Source: Rhodococcus jostii NBRC 16295
Lineage (GTDB): Bacteria; Actinomycetota; Actinomycetes; Mycobacteriales; Mycobacteriaceae
DNA length: 64,000 nt
Direction: 5' to 3'
NCBI RefSeq assembly: GCF_001894825.1
Contig: NZ_BCWY01000005.1
Span: 175,766-239,765 of the forward strand
Shown here one piece after another: positions 17,052-25,945 of this stretch. The notes under the pieces are model-generated. The model was not told where the DNA came from. It saw only the letters and a program-made list of their open reading frames with translations, and searched no databases. Numbering within the stretch: position 1 is the first letter of the stretch; each line of letters begins with the position of its first letter. The translations under genes were made by a program, and so were the position numbers.

Positions 17052-18111
17052 GGGGAGGTCCTGCCGCCGCCGCGTTCCGCAGGGGCGCGTGCGCGAACGC
17101 CGCGATCCCCTCGGTGGGCATGATGCGCGCCCGGAACCCCAGCGTCTCCCGGGCCGACCGGGGGTCGGCGACGAGGTGCCGCACGTCGCCGGGACGGTAC
17201 TCGCCGGTGACGACGGGTGCGGGGCCGCCGTAGGAGCGGGCGAGAGTCGCGGCCACTTCGCCGATCGTGATCGGTTGTCCCGAGCACACATTGAACGCGG
17301 AGAAGCCCTGCAGTGCGCCGTCGACCGCGGCCACGTTGGCCGCCGCGACGTCGTGGACGTGCACGAAGTCCCGCGTCTGCCGGCCGTCCTCGAACACGCG
17401 CGGGGGTTCGCCGGCCTCGAGGGAGGACCGGAACATCGCGGCTACCCCGGCGTACGGGGTGTTGCGCGGCATGTGGTCGCCGTACACGTTGTGATAGCGC
17501 AGTGCCGTCACCGAACCGCCGGTGGACAGCGACCAGGCGAGGGCATAGTTTTCCTGCGCGACCTTGCTGGCGGCGTAGAGACTCCGCGGTCGCAGCGGCG
17601 AATCTTCCGCCACCAGAGCCCACTCGAGTGGTTCGCCGGTTTCCGGGTCCTGGTCGTCGAAGATCCCCGCGTCGAGGTCCGCGGGCCGGCGGGAAGCGGG
17701 TGTCACGAACTCACCGCGCACGTTGCGGTACCGACCCTCCCCGTACACGACCATGGACGAGGCGAGTACCAGTCGGCTGCACCCGGACTCGCGCATCGCC
17801 GCCAGTAAGGTCGCGGTGCCGAAGTCGTTGTGGCTGGCGTAGGCCGGCGCGTCGCCCGCATCCACACCGGCGCCGACGACGGCGGCCTGATGGCACACCA
17901 CGTCCACGCCCCGCAGCAGCGCCGTCAGGGCCGGAAGGTCGCGGACGTCGGCACACACGACCCCGTTCGGTGGTTCGGCGTCGGCTCCGTGCGCGGACGG
18001 CAGCAGGGCGTCGACGGCCACGACGTCGAATCCGGCGTCGTCCAGTGCGACGCGGATGTGGCCGCCGATGAATCCGGCTGCGCCCGTAAGCAGTATCCGT
18101 GTTCTCGTCAC
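17044..18111 (-). CDS. NAD-dependent sugar epimerase/dehydratase (GalE-like)
   Basis: A 355-residue extended SDR. The dinucleotide motif is TGAAGFIG near the N-terminus, ASSMVVYGEG provides the Ser region and YAASK the catalytic Tyr-Lys. It corresponds in position and type to Rv0536 (galE3) of M. tuberculosis and probably acts on a nucleotide sugar used by the neighbouring glycosyltransferase. GTG at 18111 overlaps the phosphorylase stop (GTGA). Confidence 0.85.
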   Translation of the reverse strand: MTRTRILLTGAAGFIGGHIRVALDDAGFDVVAVDALLPSAHGADAEPPNGVVCADVRDLPALTALLRGVDVVCHQAAVVGAGVDAGDAPAYASHNDFGTATLLAAMRESGCSRLVLASSMVVYGEGRYRNVRGEFVTPASRRPADLDAGIFDDQDPETGEPLEWALVAEDSPLRPRSLYAASKVAQENYALAWSLSTGGSVTALRYHNVYGDHMPRNTPYAGVAAMFRSSLEAGEPPRVFEDGRQTRDFVHVHDVAAANVAAVDGALQGFSAFNVCSGQPITIGEVAATLARSYGGPAPVVTGEYRPGDVRHLVADPRSARETLGFRARIMPTEGIAAFAHAPLRNAAAAGPPRV

Positions 18112-18914
18112 GGCAACTCGATCGGCAGGGTCACACCCTCGTGGACGCGGCAGGCTTCGCACGGTCCTTCGGGGGCCGCGGCGATCGCGGACCGCACGAG
18201 CGTCTTCAGCGACTCGAGGTTGCGCTGGAATTCGGCGAACACGTCCACGGCGCGCACCCCGGTGCCGGCCTCGATTCCCGCATCGAGATCGGTGACCAAA
18301 GCGATGGTGGCGTAGCACATTTCGAGTTCTCTGGCGAGAACCGCCTCGGGATGGCCCGTCATGTTCACCAGCGTCCAGCCCTGCCGGGCGAACCACGCGC
18401 TCTCCGCGCGCGTCGAGAATCGCGGTCCCTCGACCACCACCAGCACCCCGTCCTCGACGGTGCCCGGTCGAGAGGCGGCCTTCCGCAGATCGGCGCAGTA
18501 CGGGTCGGCGAACTGGACGTGCACGCCGCCACCGTCGAAGAACGTCTGTGTGCGACCGCTGGTGCGGTCGACCAGTTGGTCGGGCACGACCATCGCGCCC
18601 GGACCGAGGTCGGTGGTGAGGCTGCCCGCGGCGCACGGTGCGAACACCCGCCGCACACCGAGCATCCGCAACGCCCACAGGTTCGCGCGGTAGGGGATCG
18701 TGTGGGGCGCGAACTCGTGCTGCGCACCGTGCCGGGGGAGGAACGCGACCCGTCTGCCCTCGACGTCGCCGACCGTGATCGGGGCGCTGGGGGCGCCGTA
18801 CGGCGTGTCGATCGTGACTTCCGCGGCTCCCTCGTCGAAGAACGAGTAGAAGCCGCTCCCTCCGATCACGGCGACGTCCGCACGGGACGTGCCGGGTGAA
18901 CTCGTTGCGGTCAT
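18108..18914 (-). CDS. mtnP: S-methyl-5'-thioadenosine phosphorylase
   Basis: A 268-residue trimeric-type purine phosphorylase. GGSGFYSF and LPRHG bind phosphate; NMTGHPEAVLARELEMCYA is the family signature in which the substrate base and ribose are held. It should cleave methylthioadenosine from polyamine synthesis, or a related nucleoside, to the base and methylthioribose phosphate. I chose the ATG at 18914 since GGAGG lies 9 bp upstream; an ATG 9 bp earlier abuts that site. Counterpart of Rv0535. Confidence 0.88.
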   Translation of the reverse strand: MTATSSPGTSRADVAVIGGSGFYSFFDEGAAEVTIDTPYGAPSAPITVGDVEGRRVAFLPRHGAQHEFAPHTIPYRANLWALRMLGVRRVFAPCAAGSLTTDLGPGAMVVPDQLVDRTSGRTQTFFDGGGVHVQFADPYCADLRKAASRPGTVEDGVLVVVEGPRFSTRAESAWFARQGWTLVNMTGHPEAVLARELEMCYATIALVTDLDAGIEAGTGVRAVDVFAEFQRNLESLKTLVRSAIAAAPEGPCEACRVHEGVTLPIELP

Positions 18915-18934
18915 ACGCTCCATCCTCCGTCGTT

Positions 18935-20347
18935 ATGCTGGGCGCGAGTGCGGCTTTCGTCGAAGGAGATGACGTCATCGGATCCCCACAGCGCGCCGAG
19001 GAGCGGAACTTTCTCTACCGCGACTTCGTCGGCGCCGGGCTCGCCCTGGTTCTCGTGGTGGTCGCGTTCGTCGTTCCACACCTGGGAAACGAGACGATCA
19101 CCCCCATCGTCCACCGCACGGCGAGGAGTGTGCGGGACTTCGCGGACGCCGCGCCGCTGTTCGGTTTCCGCGACGTCCACTTCGGGTGGGGGACTCCGGT
19201 CGCGATCGTCGTCGCGGCGGCGGTCGTCGTGTGGGGTCCCGGGCTGGCACAGACGCTGTCGTGGCGCCGCCTCACGGTCGGGGTGTGGCTCGTGTCCGCC
19301 GCGTGGGCGATGGCGCTCGCGCTGGTCGACGGCTGGCAGCGGGGATTCGCCGGCCGCCTGACCTCCACCGACGAGTACCTGCACGAGGTCCCGGGCATCA
19401 CCGACATCCCGGCGACGCTGCGGGGGTTTGCGGACCGGATCCTGGACCTGCAGCCCGATTCGTGGACCACCCACGTGTCCGGGCATCCGCCCGGTGCGCT
19501 GCTGACGTTCGTGTGGCTCGACCGGATCGGACTCGACGGCGGTGCGTGGGCGTCCGCGCTGTGCGTCGCGGTCGGGTCCAGCGCCGGGGCCGCTGTGATC
19601 GTCGCGGTCCGCGCGCTCGGTGACGAGGCGACGGCACGCCGGGCGGCGCCGTTTCTCGCCCTCGCGCCCGCCGCGATCTGGGTGGCCGTGTCGGCGGACG
19701 CGTTGTTCGCCGGCGTCGTGGCGTGGGGGATTGCCCTGCTCGCAGTGTCGGCGGGAGGCGCCGTCCGGTTCCCGGTGTCGGTCGCCGTCGGTGCAGGCAT
19801 GCTGCTCGGGTTCGGCGTCTACCTCAGCTACGGACTCGGGTTGATGGCGATTCCGGCGGTCGCGGTCCTGCTGATCGCCCGCACGGCCCGACCGCTGGTG
19901 GGGGCGCTGGTCGGGGCTCTCGCGGTCGCGGCCGTCTTCACCGCGTACGGATTCTGGTGGTTCGACGGCTACCAACTGGTCCAGGAACGCTACTACCAGG
20001 GCATCGCGTCGGATCGCCCCTTCGCGTACTGGGGATGGGCCAACTTCGCGTCCCTCGTCTGCGCCGTCGGTCTGGCGGTACCCGCCGCACTGCCCCGGGT
20101 CTTCGCGTGGTCGCGGATCCGGACGCTGTCGCCGGTTCCCGTCCTCGTGCTCACCGCGCTCCTGGCGGTCGTGATCGCCGACCTGAGCGCGTTGAGCAAG
20201 GCGGAGACGGAGCGGATCTGGCTGCCGTTCGAGATGTGGATCCTGGCCGCCCCCGCCCTCCTGCCGAGAGGCAGCCATCGGTTCTGGCTCGCGGTGCAGG
20301 CCCTCGGCGCGCTGGCCGTCAACCACCTGTTGTTCACCAACTGGTGA
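18935..20347 (+). CDS. Polytopic membrane protein, GT-C-like (Rv0541c-type)
   Basis: A protein of about 470 residues with ten or more hydrophobic helices and a large loop containing LTSTDEYLHEV, DSWTTHVSGHPPGALLTFVWLD split over that loop, and FWWFDGYQLVQERYYQG later. The layout fits a GT-C type transferase using polyprenyl-phosphate sugar, and M. tuberculosis Rv0541c sits in the same neighbourhood (from memory). The start is uncertain: ATG at 18935 is the best in frame, but its ribosome site is poor; one 39 bp upstream would overlap the divergent phosphorylase. Confidence 0.7.
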   Translation: MLGASAAFVEGDDVIGSPQRAEERNFLYRDFVGAGLALVLVVVAFVVPHLGNETITPIVHRTARSVRDFADAAPLFGFRDVHFGWGTPVAIVVAAAVVVWGPGLAQTLSWRRLTVGVWLVSAAWAMALALVDGWQRGFAGRLTSTDEYLHEVPGITDIPATLRGFADRILDLQPDSWTTHVSGHPPGALLTFVWLDRIGLDGGAWASALCVAVGSSAGAAVIVAVRALGDEATARRAAPFLALAPAAIWVAVSADALFAGVVAWGIALLAVSAGGAVRFPVSVAVGAGMLLGFGVYLSYGLGLMAIPAVAVLLIARTARPLVGALVGALAVAAVFTAYGFWWFDGYQLVQERYYQGIASDRPFAYWGWANFASLVCAVGLAVPAALPRVFAWSRIRTLSPVPVLVLTALLAVVIADLSALSKAETERIWLPFEMWILAAPALLPRGSHRFWLAVQALGALAVNHLLFTNW

Positions 20348-20385
20348 CGACCTGCGCGTCCGAGATGCCATTCGCGGGCCAACGA

Positions 20386-21057
20386 TCACTTCGTGGCGAT
20401 CGTGATGGTGGCGACACCGACGAGCAGGCCGGGCGTCACGGCGTCCGTCTTGAACGTCTCGTTGAGCAGACCGGCAGCGTCCGCCGACATCTTCACCTCG
20501 GTTCCCTGCAGGATGGCGGTGTCGTTCGGACCCGTCTGCAGGGGCTTCAACGTGCGACCGTTGAGATCGAACAACACCACATCGGTGGCGGCCGATGCGC
20601 CGTTGACGCTGACGTCGCCGGTGAGGAGGGAGGTGCCCGGATCGATCGTGAAATCGGTCAGCTCGACCGTGGTTCCCGGTGCGGCGAGCGACAATCCGCT
20701 GCCGTCGTGCATGATCTCACCCTGAACGTAGGGATCGACCGTGCCCGGCTCCCAGTACTTCACGTTGCCGCCGGTGATGGGGAAGCTCACCGACCCGTCG
20801 GCGAGGGTTGCCGTGCCCACCACCCCGGGGGTGAGACCGAGTGTCGTCAGTGCCCCGGTGAATCCGGGATCGAGTGCCACAGCGGTACTTACGCCGGACA
20901 GGTTGTCGACCTGGGCGGCGGGGTCGGGCTGGGCGGAAGTCGCGGCTGCGGGCGCGGGCGCGGACGTACTCGAATCGTTGCTCGAACATGCGGCCAGCGG
21001 GGCGAGTGCCAGTGCGCCGATGGCCGCGGTGACGAGTGCTTTTCGATAGTTCGACAT
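20386..21057 (-). CDS. Secreted lipoprotein of unknown function
   Basis: A 223-residue protein with a lipoprotein signal (lipobox LAACSS) and a Ser/Ala/Pro-rich linker. A beta-rich domain with repeated 'G-x-I-hDGSGLSL / V-x-LTDFTIDPGTSLLTG' character follows (about residues 85-160). I do not recognise an enzyme motif. Alternative TTG start nine bases upstream lies closer to an AGGAAAGG ribosome site. It stands alone between the GT-C gene (convergent) and the methyltransferase. Confidence 0.7.
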   Translation of the reverse strand: MSNYRKALVTAAIGALALAPLAACSSNDSSTSAPAPAAATSAQPDPAAQVDNLSGVSTAVALDPGFTGALTTLGLTPGVVGTATLADGSVSFPITGGNVKYWEPGTVDPYVQGEIMHDGSGLSLAAPGTTVELTDFTIDPGTSLLTGDVSVNGASAATDVVLFDLNGRTLKPLQTGPNDTAILQGTEVKMSADAAGLLNETFKTDAVTPGLLVGVATITIATK

Positions 21058-21149
21058 GATGATCAAACAACCTTTCCTGCGGAAGGGGTAACGGGTGGAT
21101 GTTCACTAGGTATTCGACGCAACTCCCACATCGGATGGGAGAGAATGCG

Positions 21150-21806
21150 CTACGCCCGTTCCATCCGCACGAAATACCGATTCGCATGTTCCAGAACGTC
21201 GATCACCCGAAGTCCCGCCGCGCGTGCCACCGCGGCCATGGCCGTGACCCCCACACCGGCCCAGGCGAACCACTCGCCGACGAGATGCTCCGTCTCCCAG
21301 CGCAAGAGGTCGTAGCGGACTCCGGCGGTGCTCGGTGGATCCACCTCCGCTATCACGATTCCGTGTGGTTGCAGCAGTTCCCGCGCGCGACGGAGCACCC
21401 GAACCGGTTCTCCGCCGATGCCGATGTTGCCGTCGGCGAGGAGCACCCGGTCCCAGTGACCGGACCGCGGCAGCGGCGCGAAGATGTCCCGATGCAACGC
21501 GAAGCCCCCGCGTCGGATGGTCAATTGCACTGCAGTGAAGGAAGAGTCGACACCCAGTGCCGTGACGCCGGCGGACACGAGCGCCGCGGTGAGTCGCCCC
21601 GGACCGCACCCGAGATCGACGGTCGCGCCGTGGCACCCGGTGAGCATCACACGGTCGGCGATCCGATCGGAGAGGGAGGCCGCGTCGCCGCCCATCCACC
21701 GGCCGAGCGGCAGGGCGCGGCGCGTTCCTCGTGCATCCCGCACCCAGCACGGGAGCCCAGCCGACGCGCGTCGCAGCAGAAGGTCCGTGGACACGTCGGT
21801 TCTCAT
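21150..21806 (-). CDS. SAM-dependent methyltransferase (class I)
   Basis: A 218-residue protein with motif I VDLGCGPGRLT, GVDSSFTAV as motif II, and a predicted Rossmann core; the last third includes WAGVGVTAMAAVARAAGL. The substrate is unknown. The ATG at 21806 overlaps the upstream membrane-protein stop (ATGA), so it is in one operon with that gene and the molybdopterin oxidoreductase. Confidence 0.78.
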   Translation of the reverse strand: MRTDVSTDLLLRRASAGLPCWVRDARGTRRALPLGRWMGGDAASLSDRIADRVMLTGCHGATVDLGCGPGRLTAALVSAGVTALGVDSSFTAVQLTIRRGGFALHRDIFAPLPRSGHWDRVLLADGNIGIGGEPVRVLRRARELLQPHGIVIAEVDPPSTAGVRYDLLRWETEHLVGEWFAWAGVGVTAMAAVARAAGLRVIDVLEHANRYFVRMERA

Positions 21807-22315
21807 CGTGAGCCCCGCACCTCGTCGCCGTTGCGGGACAGTGCGAGTCGGATGGCATACGCCACGGCGGACACCGCGAAGAACGCGGCGGTGAGCAGAA
21901 GCCAGCGGGCCTGGAACGGTTCCTGCGTCAACCCCGTCGCGGCGAGGTACGCGTCGGCGCCCTGCTCGATGATCCCCGGCAGGAAGAGGAGCAGCGTCAG
22001 CCCGGACGCAAGAGCCGGTATGCGAATGTAGTTCAACGCCGGAACCGACCGGGGGCGTCGACGTCTCCGGCCGCGCATCGCGTCGAGTCCCGACCTCAGG
22101 GATCGGTCGGCGAGCGCGTACAGCGGGAACAGCACGAGGTCGTGGGCGATCACCGCGCCGAGAAACCACACGGCGATGGACTTCCACCACACGTCCGGAT
22201 TCCACAGGGTGTCCGGCCCGACCACCGCGACCGCGTATCCCGCGAGTGCGAAGCTGAACAGCACGGCCAGCAGGTGCAGTGGGTTGGCGCCGTAGAAGCG
22301 GGCGAATCGGCGCAT
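21803..22315 (-). CDS. Small polytopic membrane protein
   Basis: A 170-residue protein with about four transmembrane helices (ANPLHLLAVLFSFALAGYAV, VWFLGAVIAHDLVLFPLYAL, ALASGLTLLLFLPGII and WLLLTAAFFAVSAVAYAI) and an Arg-rich cytoplasmic loop (RGRRRRRPRS). No named domain recognised. GGAGGAG precedes the ATG, which begins one base after the oxidoreductase stop. Its constant partner role with the membrane-bound oxidoreductase is inferred. Confidence 0.75.
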   Translation of the reverse strand: MRRFARFYGANPLHLLAVLFSFALAGYAVAVVGPDTLWNPDVWWKSIAVWFLGAVIAHDLVLFPLYALADRSLRSGLDAMRGRRRRRPRSVPALNYIRIPALASGLTLLLFLPGIIEQGADAYLAATGLTQEPFQARWLLLTAAFFAVSAVAYAIRLALSRNGDEVRGSR

Positions 22316-22316
22316 C

Positions 22317-23567
22317 TCACTCCTCCCGGAATTCGATGGCCTGCACCCACTTGGTGTTGTGGACACCGGGCAGGGCGGGGACGATGATGCGGGCCGGATA
22401 GCCGTGGTCGAGGGACAGTTCCGCGCCGTTGACGTCGAGGGCGAGCAGGGCATCGGCGTCGCCCACCTGATCGGCGGTGAGTACCGCCTGGTTGAACGCG
22501 CCGGACTTTTCCAGCGACGTCACCTTCGCCGAGCCGAACGCCGTCACCCCGGCGGCAGTCGCGAGATCACGCAGCCTCACCCCGGTCCACGTCTCGGTGG
22601 TCGACCATCCCTCGACGCACGCGATGGGAAGCGACGCGCTGTGCAGCGTCATCGCGTGCAGTTGATTCCGGCTCAGCTGCACCGGCGCCGCACCACCCGT
22701 CACCGACAGTCGCCACGTGTCGTCCGTTTGCTCCGGGGTGATCTGCGCGGCCGCCGCTGTGCGGTTGATCTGAAAGTCGTTGGGGCCGTCGCCGTACGAG
22801 CGGCCGCGGGGGAGAAGCAGCGCGGCATTGCGCAGGAACCCGCCGGTGGTCTGCCCGACCGACAGGACGGCGACGAGGGCGGCGCCGCCACCGACCAGGG
22901 CGAGCGCGCCGCGCCGGCTCATCGTCGGCGGGGTCGGATCGTCGGCGACGAGGCCGTTGTCGTCCGGTGGCTCGGGCCGTGTGTCGGCGCGAGACGTGCG
23001 CAGGACGTCGCGGAACGAACGCGAACGCAGCGACCGGACCATCAGCGGCACCTTCAGCACGGTGTGCGTGACGAAGCCGGCGATGAACACCCACGCGCCC
23101 CAGTAATGGGCCGTATAGAAGTCGAAGCCGAAGATGTAGTCGTACTGGATGTTCAGGACGCCGGTGATGATCTCGAACAGGGCACCGCCGACCAGGGCGA
23201 TCAGCGACAGTCGCTCGAGAGCCTGGGCCGCCGACCGCACCGGCGGGAACACGAACAGCTTGGGGATCACCGACCACAGCTTCGCGAGGACGATCGGAAC
23301 CAGGATCAGTCCCAGACCGACGTGCAGTCCCTGCGTCAGCCGGTACAACCACGTCGGCCGGGTGGGCCAGGCGAAGTACGGCAGGTGCAACCAGCCGACG
23401 TCGCCCGGCCGGGCCTGCCCGAACTGCGGTCCGTACGCGATGTACGACAGCAGGCCCGTGACGACGACGATGGGCAGCCCGATCAGCAGAACCAGACCGA
23501 ACACCGAGGTCAGCCACGGTCCGCGCAGTGGACTGCGTAGCCGTGGGCCGCGAGAGTTACCGGACAT
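22317..23567 (-). CDS. Membrane-bound molybdopterin-dependent oxidoreductase (sulfite oxidase family)
   Basis: A 416-residue fusion. The N-terminal half (to about residue 180) has four to five membrane helices with several His residues (LHVGLG, HYWGAW, FVTHTV) as in b-type cytochromes. After a linker and a TM/twin-residue segment (MSRRGALALVGGGAALVAVL) comes a sulfite-oxidase-type domain with the molybdenum-ligand Cys in IACVEGWS and the GYPARIIVP segment. The catalytic domain is likely extracytoplasmic and the b-type part its electron outlet. Rv0218 of M. tuberculosis is similar by memory. Confidence 0.82.
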   Translation of the reverse strand: MSGNSRGPRLRSPLRGPWLTSVFGLVLLIGLPIVVVTGLLSYIAYGPQFGQARPGDVGWLHLPYFAWPTRPTWLYRLTQGLHVGLGLILVPIVLAKLWSVIPKLFVFPPVRSAAQALERLSLIALVGGALFEIITGVLNIQYDYIFGFDFYTAHYWGAWVFIAGFVTHTVLKVPLMVRSLRSRSFRDVLRTSRADTRPEPPDDNGLVADDPTPPTMSRRGALALVGGGAALVAVLSVGQTTGGFLRNAALLLPRGRSYGDGPNDFQINRTAAAAQITPEQTDDTWRLSVTGGAAPVQLSRNQLHAMTLHSASLPIACVEGWSTTETWTGVRLRDLATAAGVTAFGSAKVTSLEKSGAFNQAVLTADQVGDADALLALDVNGAELSLDHGYPARIIVPALPGVHNTKWVQAIEFREE

Positions 23568-23694
23568 GGTCGGAACTCAGGGGGAGACTGCGGGCTCGGG
23601 GTGGTCGCTCATGGTGAATCTGTCCCTTCGGCTCGAGGGCCTCGAACGTCACAGGTAATTCGGTGCCGGTGCTATGGGGGACGGGTCCCCCCCT

Positions 23695-23734
23695 GTGAGT
23701 ACTTGTCAACCGCGGGCGGTTGACAAGTACTCAC
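23695..23734. repeat. 40-bp palindromic element, copy 3 (compensated variant)
   Basis: Perfect 19-bp arms with left arm GTGAGTACTTGTCAACCGC and a GG centre. Relative to copies 1 and 2, two bases in the left arm are changed and both partner bases in the right arm are changed to keep pairing. It contains the TGA stop (23733-23731) of the minus-strand ltrA-like gene. Confidence 0.95.
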
Positions 23735-24972
23735 GGGTGCGAGGCACCGTGCCGGATCTCGTCGCGGGGCTGGTCGTAGCGCACCATCTCGTATCCGATC
23801 ATCGCGAGCAGGACCGCAGTGAGCACGCCCAGTGTGGCGAGGGCGGGGATGTGCCAGACGACGGGAATCAGCGCGATCAGCACGATCGCCGTCACGACGC
23901 GCGGCACGGTGACCGACCTCGTCGCGTACGCCTTGAACGCGACGAGCGCGAGGAGGTACAGCGCCGCCCCACCGAACAGCGCGATCAGCGGCCACCCGTA
24001 CAGCGGGTCGGTGAGCCGGTGATGGTTGCCGTCGCCGACGTACGACAGGATCTTCTTCAACCCCAGCGACAGCATGACGACCCCGATCACCATCGGCAGG
24101 TGCAGAAAGCTGTAGCAGTTCCGGGCGATCTTGATCTGACGCGCACCGGTCGCCTCCTCGAACGCGTGCTCCACGGCCAGCGACGTGACGTCGAAGTACG
24201 ACCACCACAGCAGTCCCGACACCGCGAGTCCCAGCAACGAGGCGACGATGATCGCCCACGAGATCGGGAGGCTGGCGACGCCGATGCCGATCGACACGAT
24301 CGACTCGCCGAGCGCGACGATGATGATGAGCCCGTGCCGTTCGGCGAAGTGGCTCACCGACCGCAACCGCCAGTCGGTGCCGCCGATGAGGGTGCCCACG
24401 TAGTCACCGGCGAGGGCGAGGATCCACATCACTGTCTGAGCCGTGCCGGTGAGCTGTGACGCGATGAGCAGGAAGACGGTGCCGGTGACCATGCTCGGCG
24501 CGAAACGCAGCACCTGGCCGCGCAGTTGCGGGTCGGTGCGGCTGATGACCCAGAACATCACCAGGTGCAGCAGCCGGACGACGAAGTAGCCGAGGGCGAA
24601 GATGACGGGACCGTCGAGTCCGCCCGCCAGGTCGTCGAACGCCTCGGGGATGGTCAACGCGGTGATGAACATGGCACCCATCGCGCCGAACATCACCAAC
24701 CGCACGATGCCCTCGTCGGCGCGCACGAGGTTGCAGAGCCAGGCGTAGCCCACCCAACTCCACCACAGGACGGCCATCACCAGGGCGCCGCGCAGCAGGT
24801 TGACCCCGGTGGGGTCCTCGGCCATCAGGTCGGTGACCCGGGTGAGCGCGAAGACGAAGACGAGGTCGAAGAACAGCTCGAGCGGCGATACCGACGCACG
24901 CTCTTCGACGAGACGGGGACGGAAACGATGGGCGAAGGTCACGAGGAGAATGCTGCCACCGGAAGGCGGCAC
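23731..24972 (-). CDS. Low temperature requirement protein A (LtrA) family membrane protein
   Basis: A 413-residue polytopic protein (about 11-12 helices) with LtrA family hallmarks: SPLELFFDLVFVFALTRV near the N-terminus, LWWSWVGYAWLCN, the HFAERHGLIIIVALGESIV segment and WWSYFD. The family is membrane-located with no proven activity. GTG starts at 24972 and 24942 are both possible. The gene lies between palindromic copies 3 and 4; copy 3 supplies its stop. Confidence 0.85.
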   Translation of the reverse strand: MPPSGGSILLVTFAHRFRPRLVEERASVSPLELFFDLVFVFALTRVTDLMAEDPTGVNLLRGALVMAVLWWSWVGYAWLCNLVRADEGIVRLVMFGAMGAMFITALTIPEAFDDLAGGLDGPVIFALGYFVVRLLHLVMFWVISRTDPQLRGQVLRFAPSMVTGTVFLLIASQLTGTAQTVMWILALAGDYVGTLIGGTDWRLRSVSHFAERHGLIIIVALGESIVSIGIGVASLPISWAIIVASLLGLAVSGLLWWSYFDVTSLAVEHAFEEATGARQIKIARNCYSFLHLPMVIGVVMLSLGLKKILSYVGDGNHHRLTDPLYGWPLIALFGGAALYLLALVAFKAYATRSVTVPRVVTAIVLIALIPVVWHIPALATLGVLTAVLLAMIGYEMVRYDQPRDEIRHGASHP

Positions 24973-24997
24973 GGGAAAGTCAGACGAGCCGCGACCC

Positions 24998-25037
24998 GTG
25001 AGTACTTGTTAACCACGGGCGGTTAATAAGTACTCAC
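24998..25037. repeat. 40-bp palindromic element, copy 4 (imperfect)
   Basis: Arms GTGAGTACTTGTTAACCAC and GCGGTTAATAAGTACTCAC around a GG centre; one pair becomes G-U and one A-C in RNA. It is between the permease gene and ltrA, both on the minus strand: just downstream of the sugar operon and just upstream of ltrA. Confidence 0.92.
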
Positions 25038-25054
25038 GGGCGGCGGAGCCGCAT

Positions 25055-25942
25055 TTACTTGACGCCGCCGGCGGTGAGGCCGGACACGATGCGGCGCTGG
25101 AGGAGCAGGACGATGATCACGAGCGGGATGGTGACGACGGTGCCGGCCGCCATCACGGACGTGAACGGTTCCTCGTGCGGTTTGCTTCCCGCGAACTGCG
25201 CGATGGCGACGGTGGCCGGCTGGGTGATGTCGTTCGACAGCTGACTCGAGATCAGGTATTCGTTCCACGACGCGATGAACGCGAGGATCGCGGTGGTGAA
25301 CAGGCCGGGTGCGGCCAAGGGCAGCAACACCATTCGGAAGGCCTGCCGCCTGCTGGCCCCGTCGATCCGGGCCGCTTCCTCGAGTTCCCACGGGAGTTCC
25401 TTGAAGAACGCGGTGAGGGTGTAGATGGTGAGGGGCAGCACGAAGGAGATGTTCGGGATGATCAACGCCTGATACGTGCCGAACCAGCCCATCGACGTGA
25501 ACAGCTGGAACAGCGGTGTCAGGACGGCGACACCCGGGAACATCGATGCGGCCAGGATGATGCCGAGGACGGCGTGCTTGCCCCGGAACTGCAGCCGCGC
25601 CAGGGCGTAGGCGGTGCCGACGCCGACGACGAGACCGATCGCGGTGGTGACGGCGCCGATGATGGTGCTGTTGACGAGTGCCCTGCCGAAGTGGTTGCCC
25701 GCCTCCGTCGAGAACACGCTCGCGAAGTTCTCCAGCGTGACGTGGGTGGGCCACGGGGTGGTGTCGAACGTGTAGTCGGAGTGCCGGAAGGCGGTGACGA
25801 CCATCCAGTAGACGGGCGCCAGACCCCAGACGACGATCACCGCCAGGCCCAGGTAGGTGCGGATGGATGCGAGCGACGGTCCCCGGCGCCGGCGTGCCAC
25901 CGTGGGCCGGGGTATCCCCGGTGTGACGACTGCTGTGGACAT
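25055..25942 (-). CDS. Sugar ABC transporter permease (MalG type)
   Basis: A 295-residue permease with six helices and the ATPase-contact EAA loop EEAARIDGASRRQAFRMVLLPLAAPG. The C-terminus GLTAGGVK is typical of the MalG branch. It forms the importer channel with the permease encoded 3 bp upstream. Last gene of the operon glucosidase, binding protein, permease, permease. Confidence 0.9.
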   Translation of the reverse strand: MSTAVVTPGIPRPTVARRRRGPSLASIRTYLGLAVIVVWGLAPVYWMVVTAFRHSDYTFDTTPWPTHVTLENFASVFSTEAGNHFGRALVNSTIIGAVTTAIGLVVGVGTAYALARLQFRGKHAVLGIILAASMFPGVAVLTPLFQLFTSMGWFGTYQALIIPNISFVLPLTIYTLTAFFKELPWELEEAARIDGASRRQAFRMVLLPLAAPGLFTTAILAFIASWNEYLISSQLSNDITQPATVAIAQFAGSKPHEEPFTSVMAAGTVVTIPLVIIVLLLQRRIVSGLTAGGVK

Positions 25943-25945
25943 GGG

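Noticed and set aside
17044..18978. A single 640-residue minus-strand protein joining phosphorylase and epimerase regions
   Set aside because: The upstream part is out of frame with the real phosphorylase; the epimerase has its own GTG start overlapping the phosphorylase stop.
826..25037. The four 40-bp repeats as a CRISPR array or as IS ends
   Set aside because: They are kilobases apart, palindromic to their tips, without regular spacers, and no transposase or cas gene lies between them.
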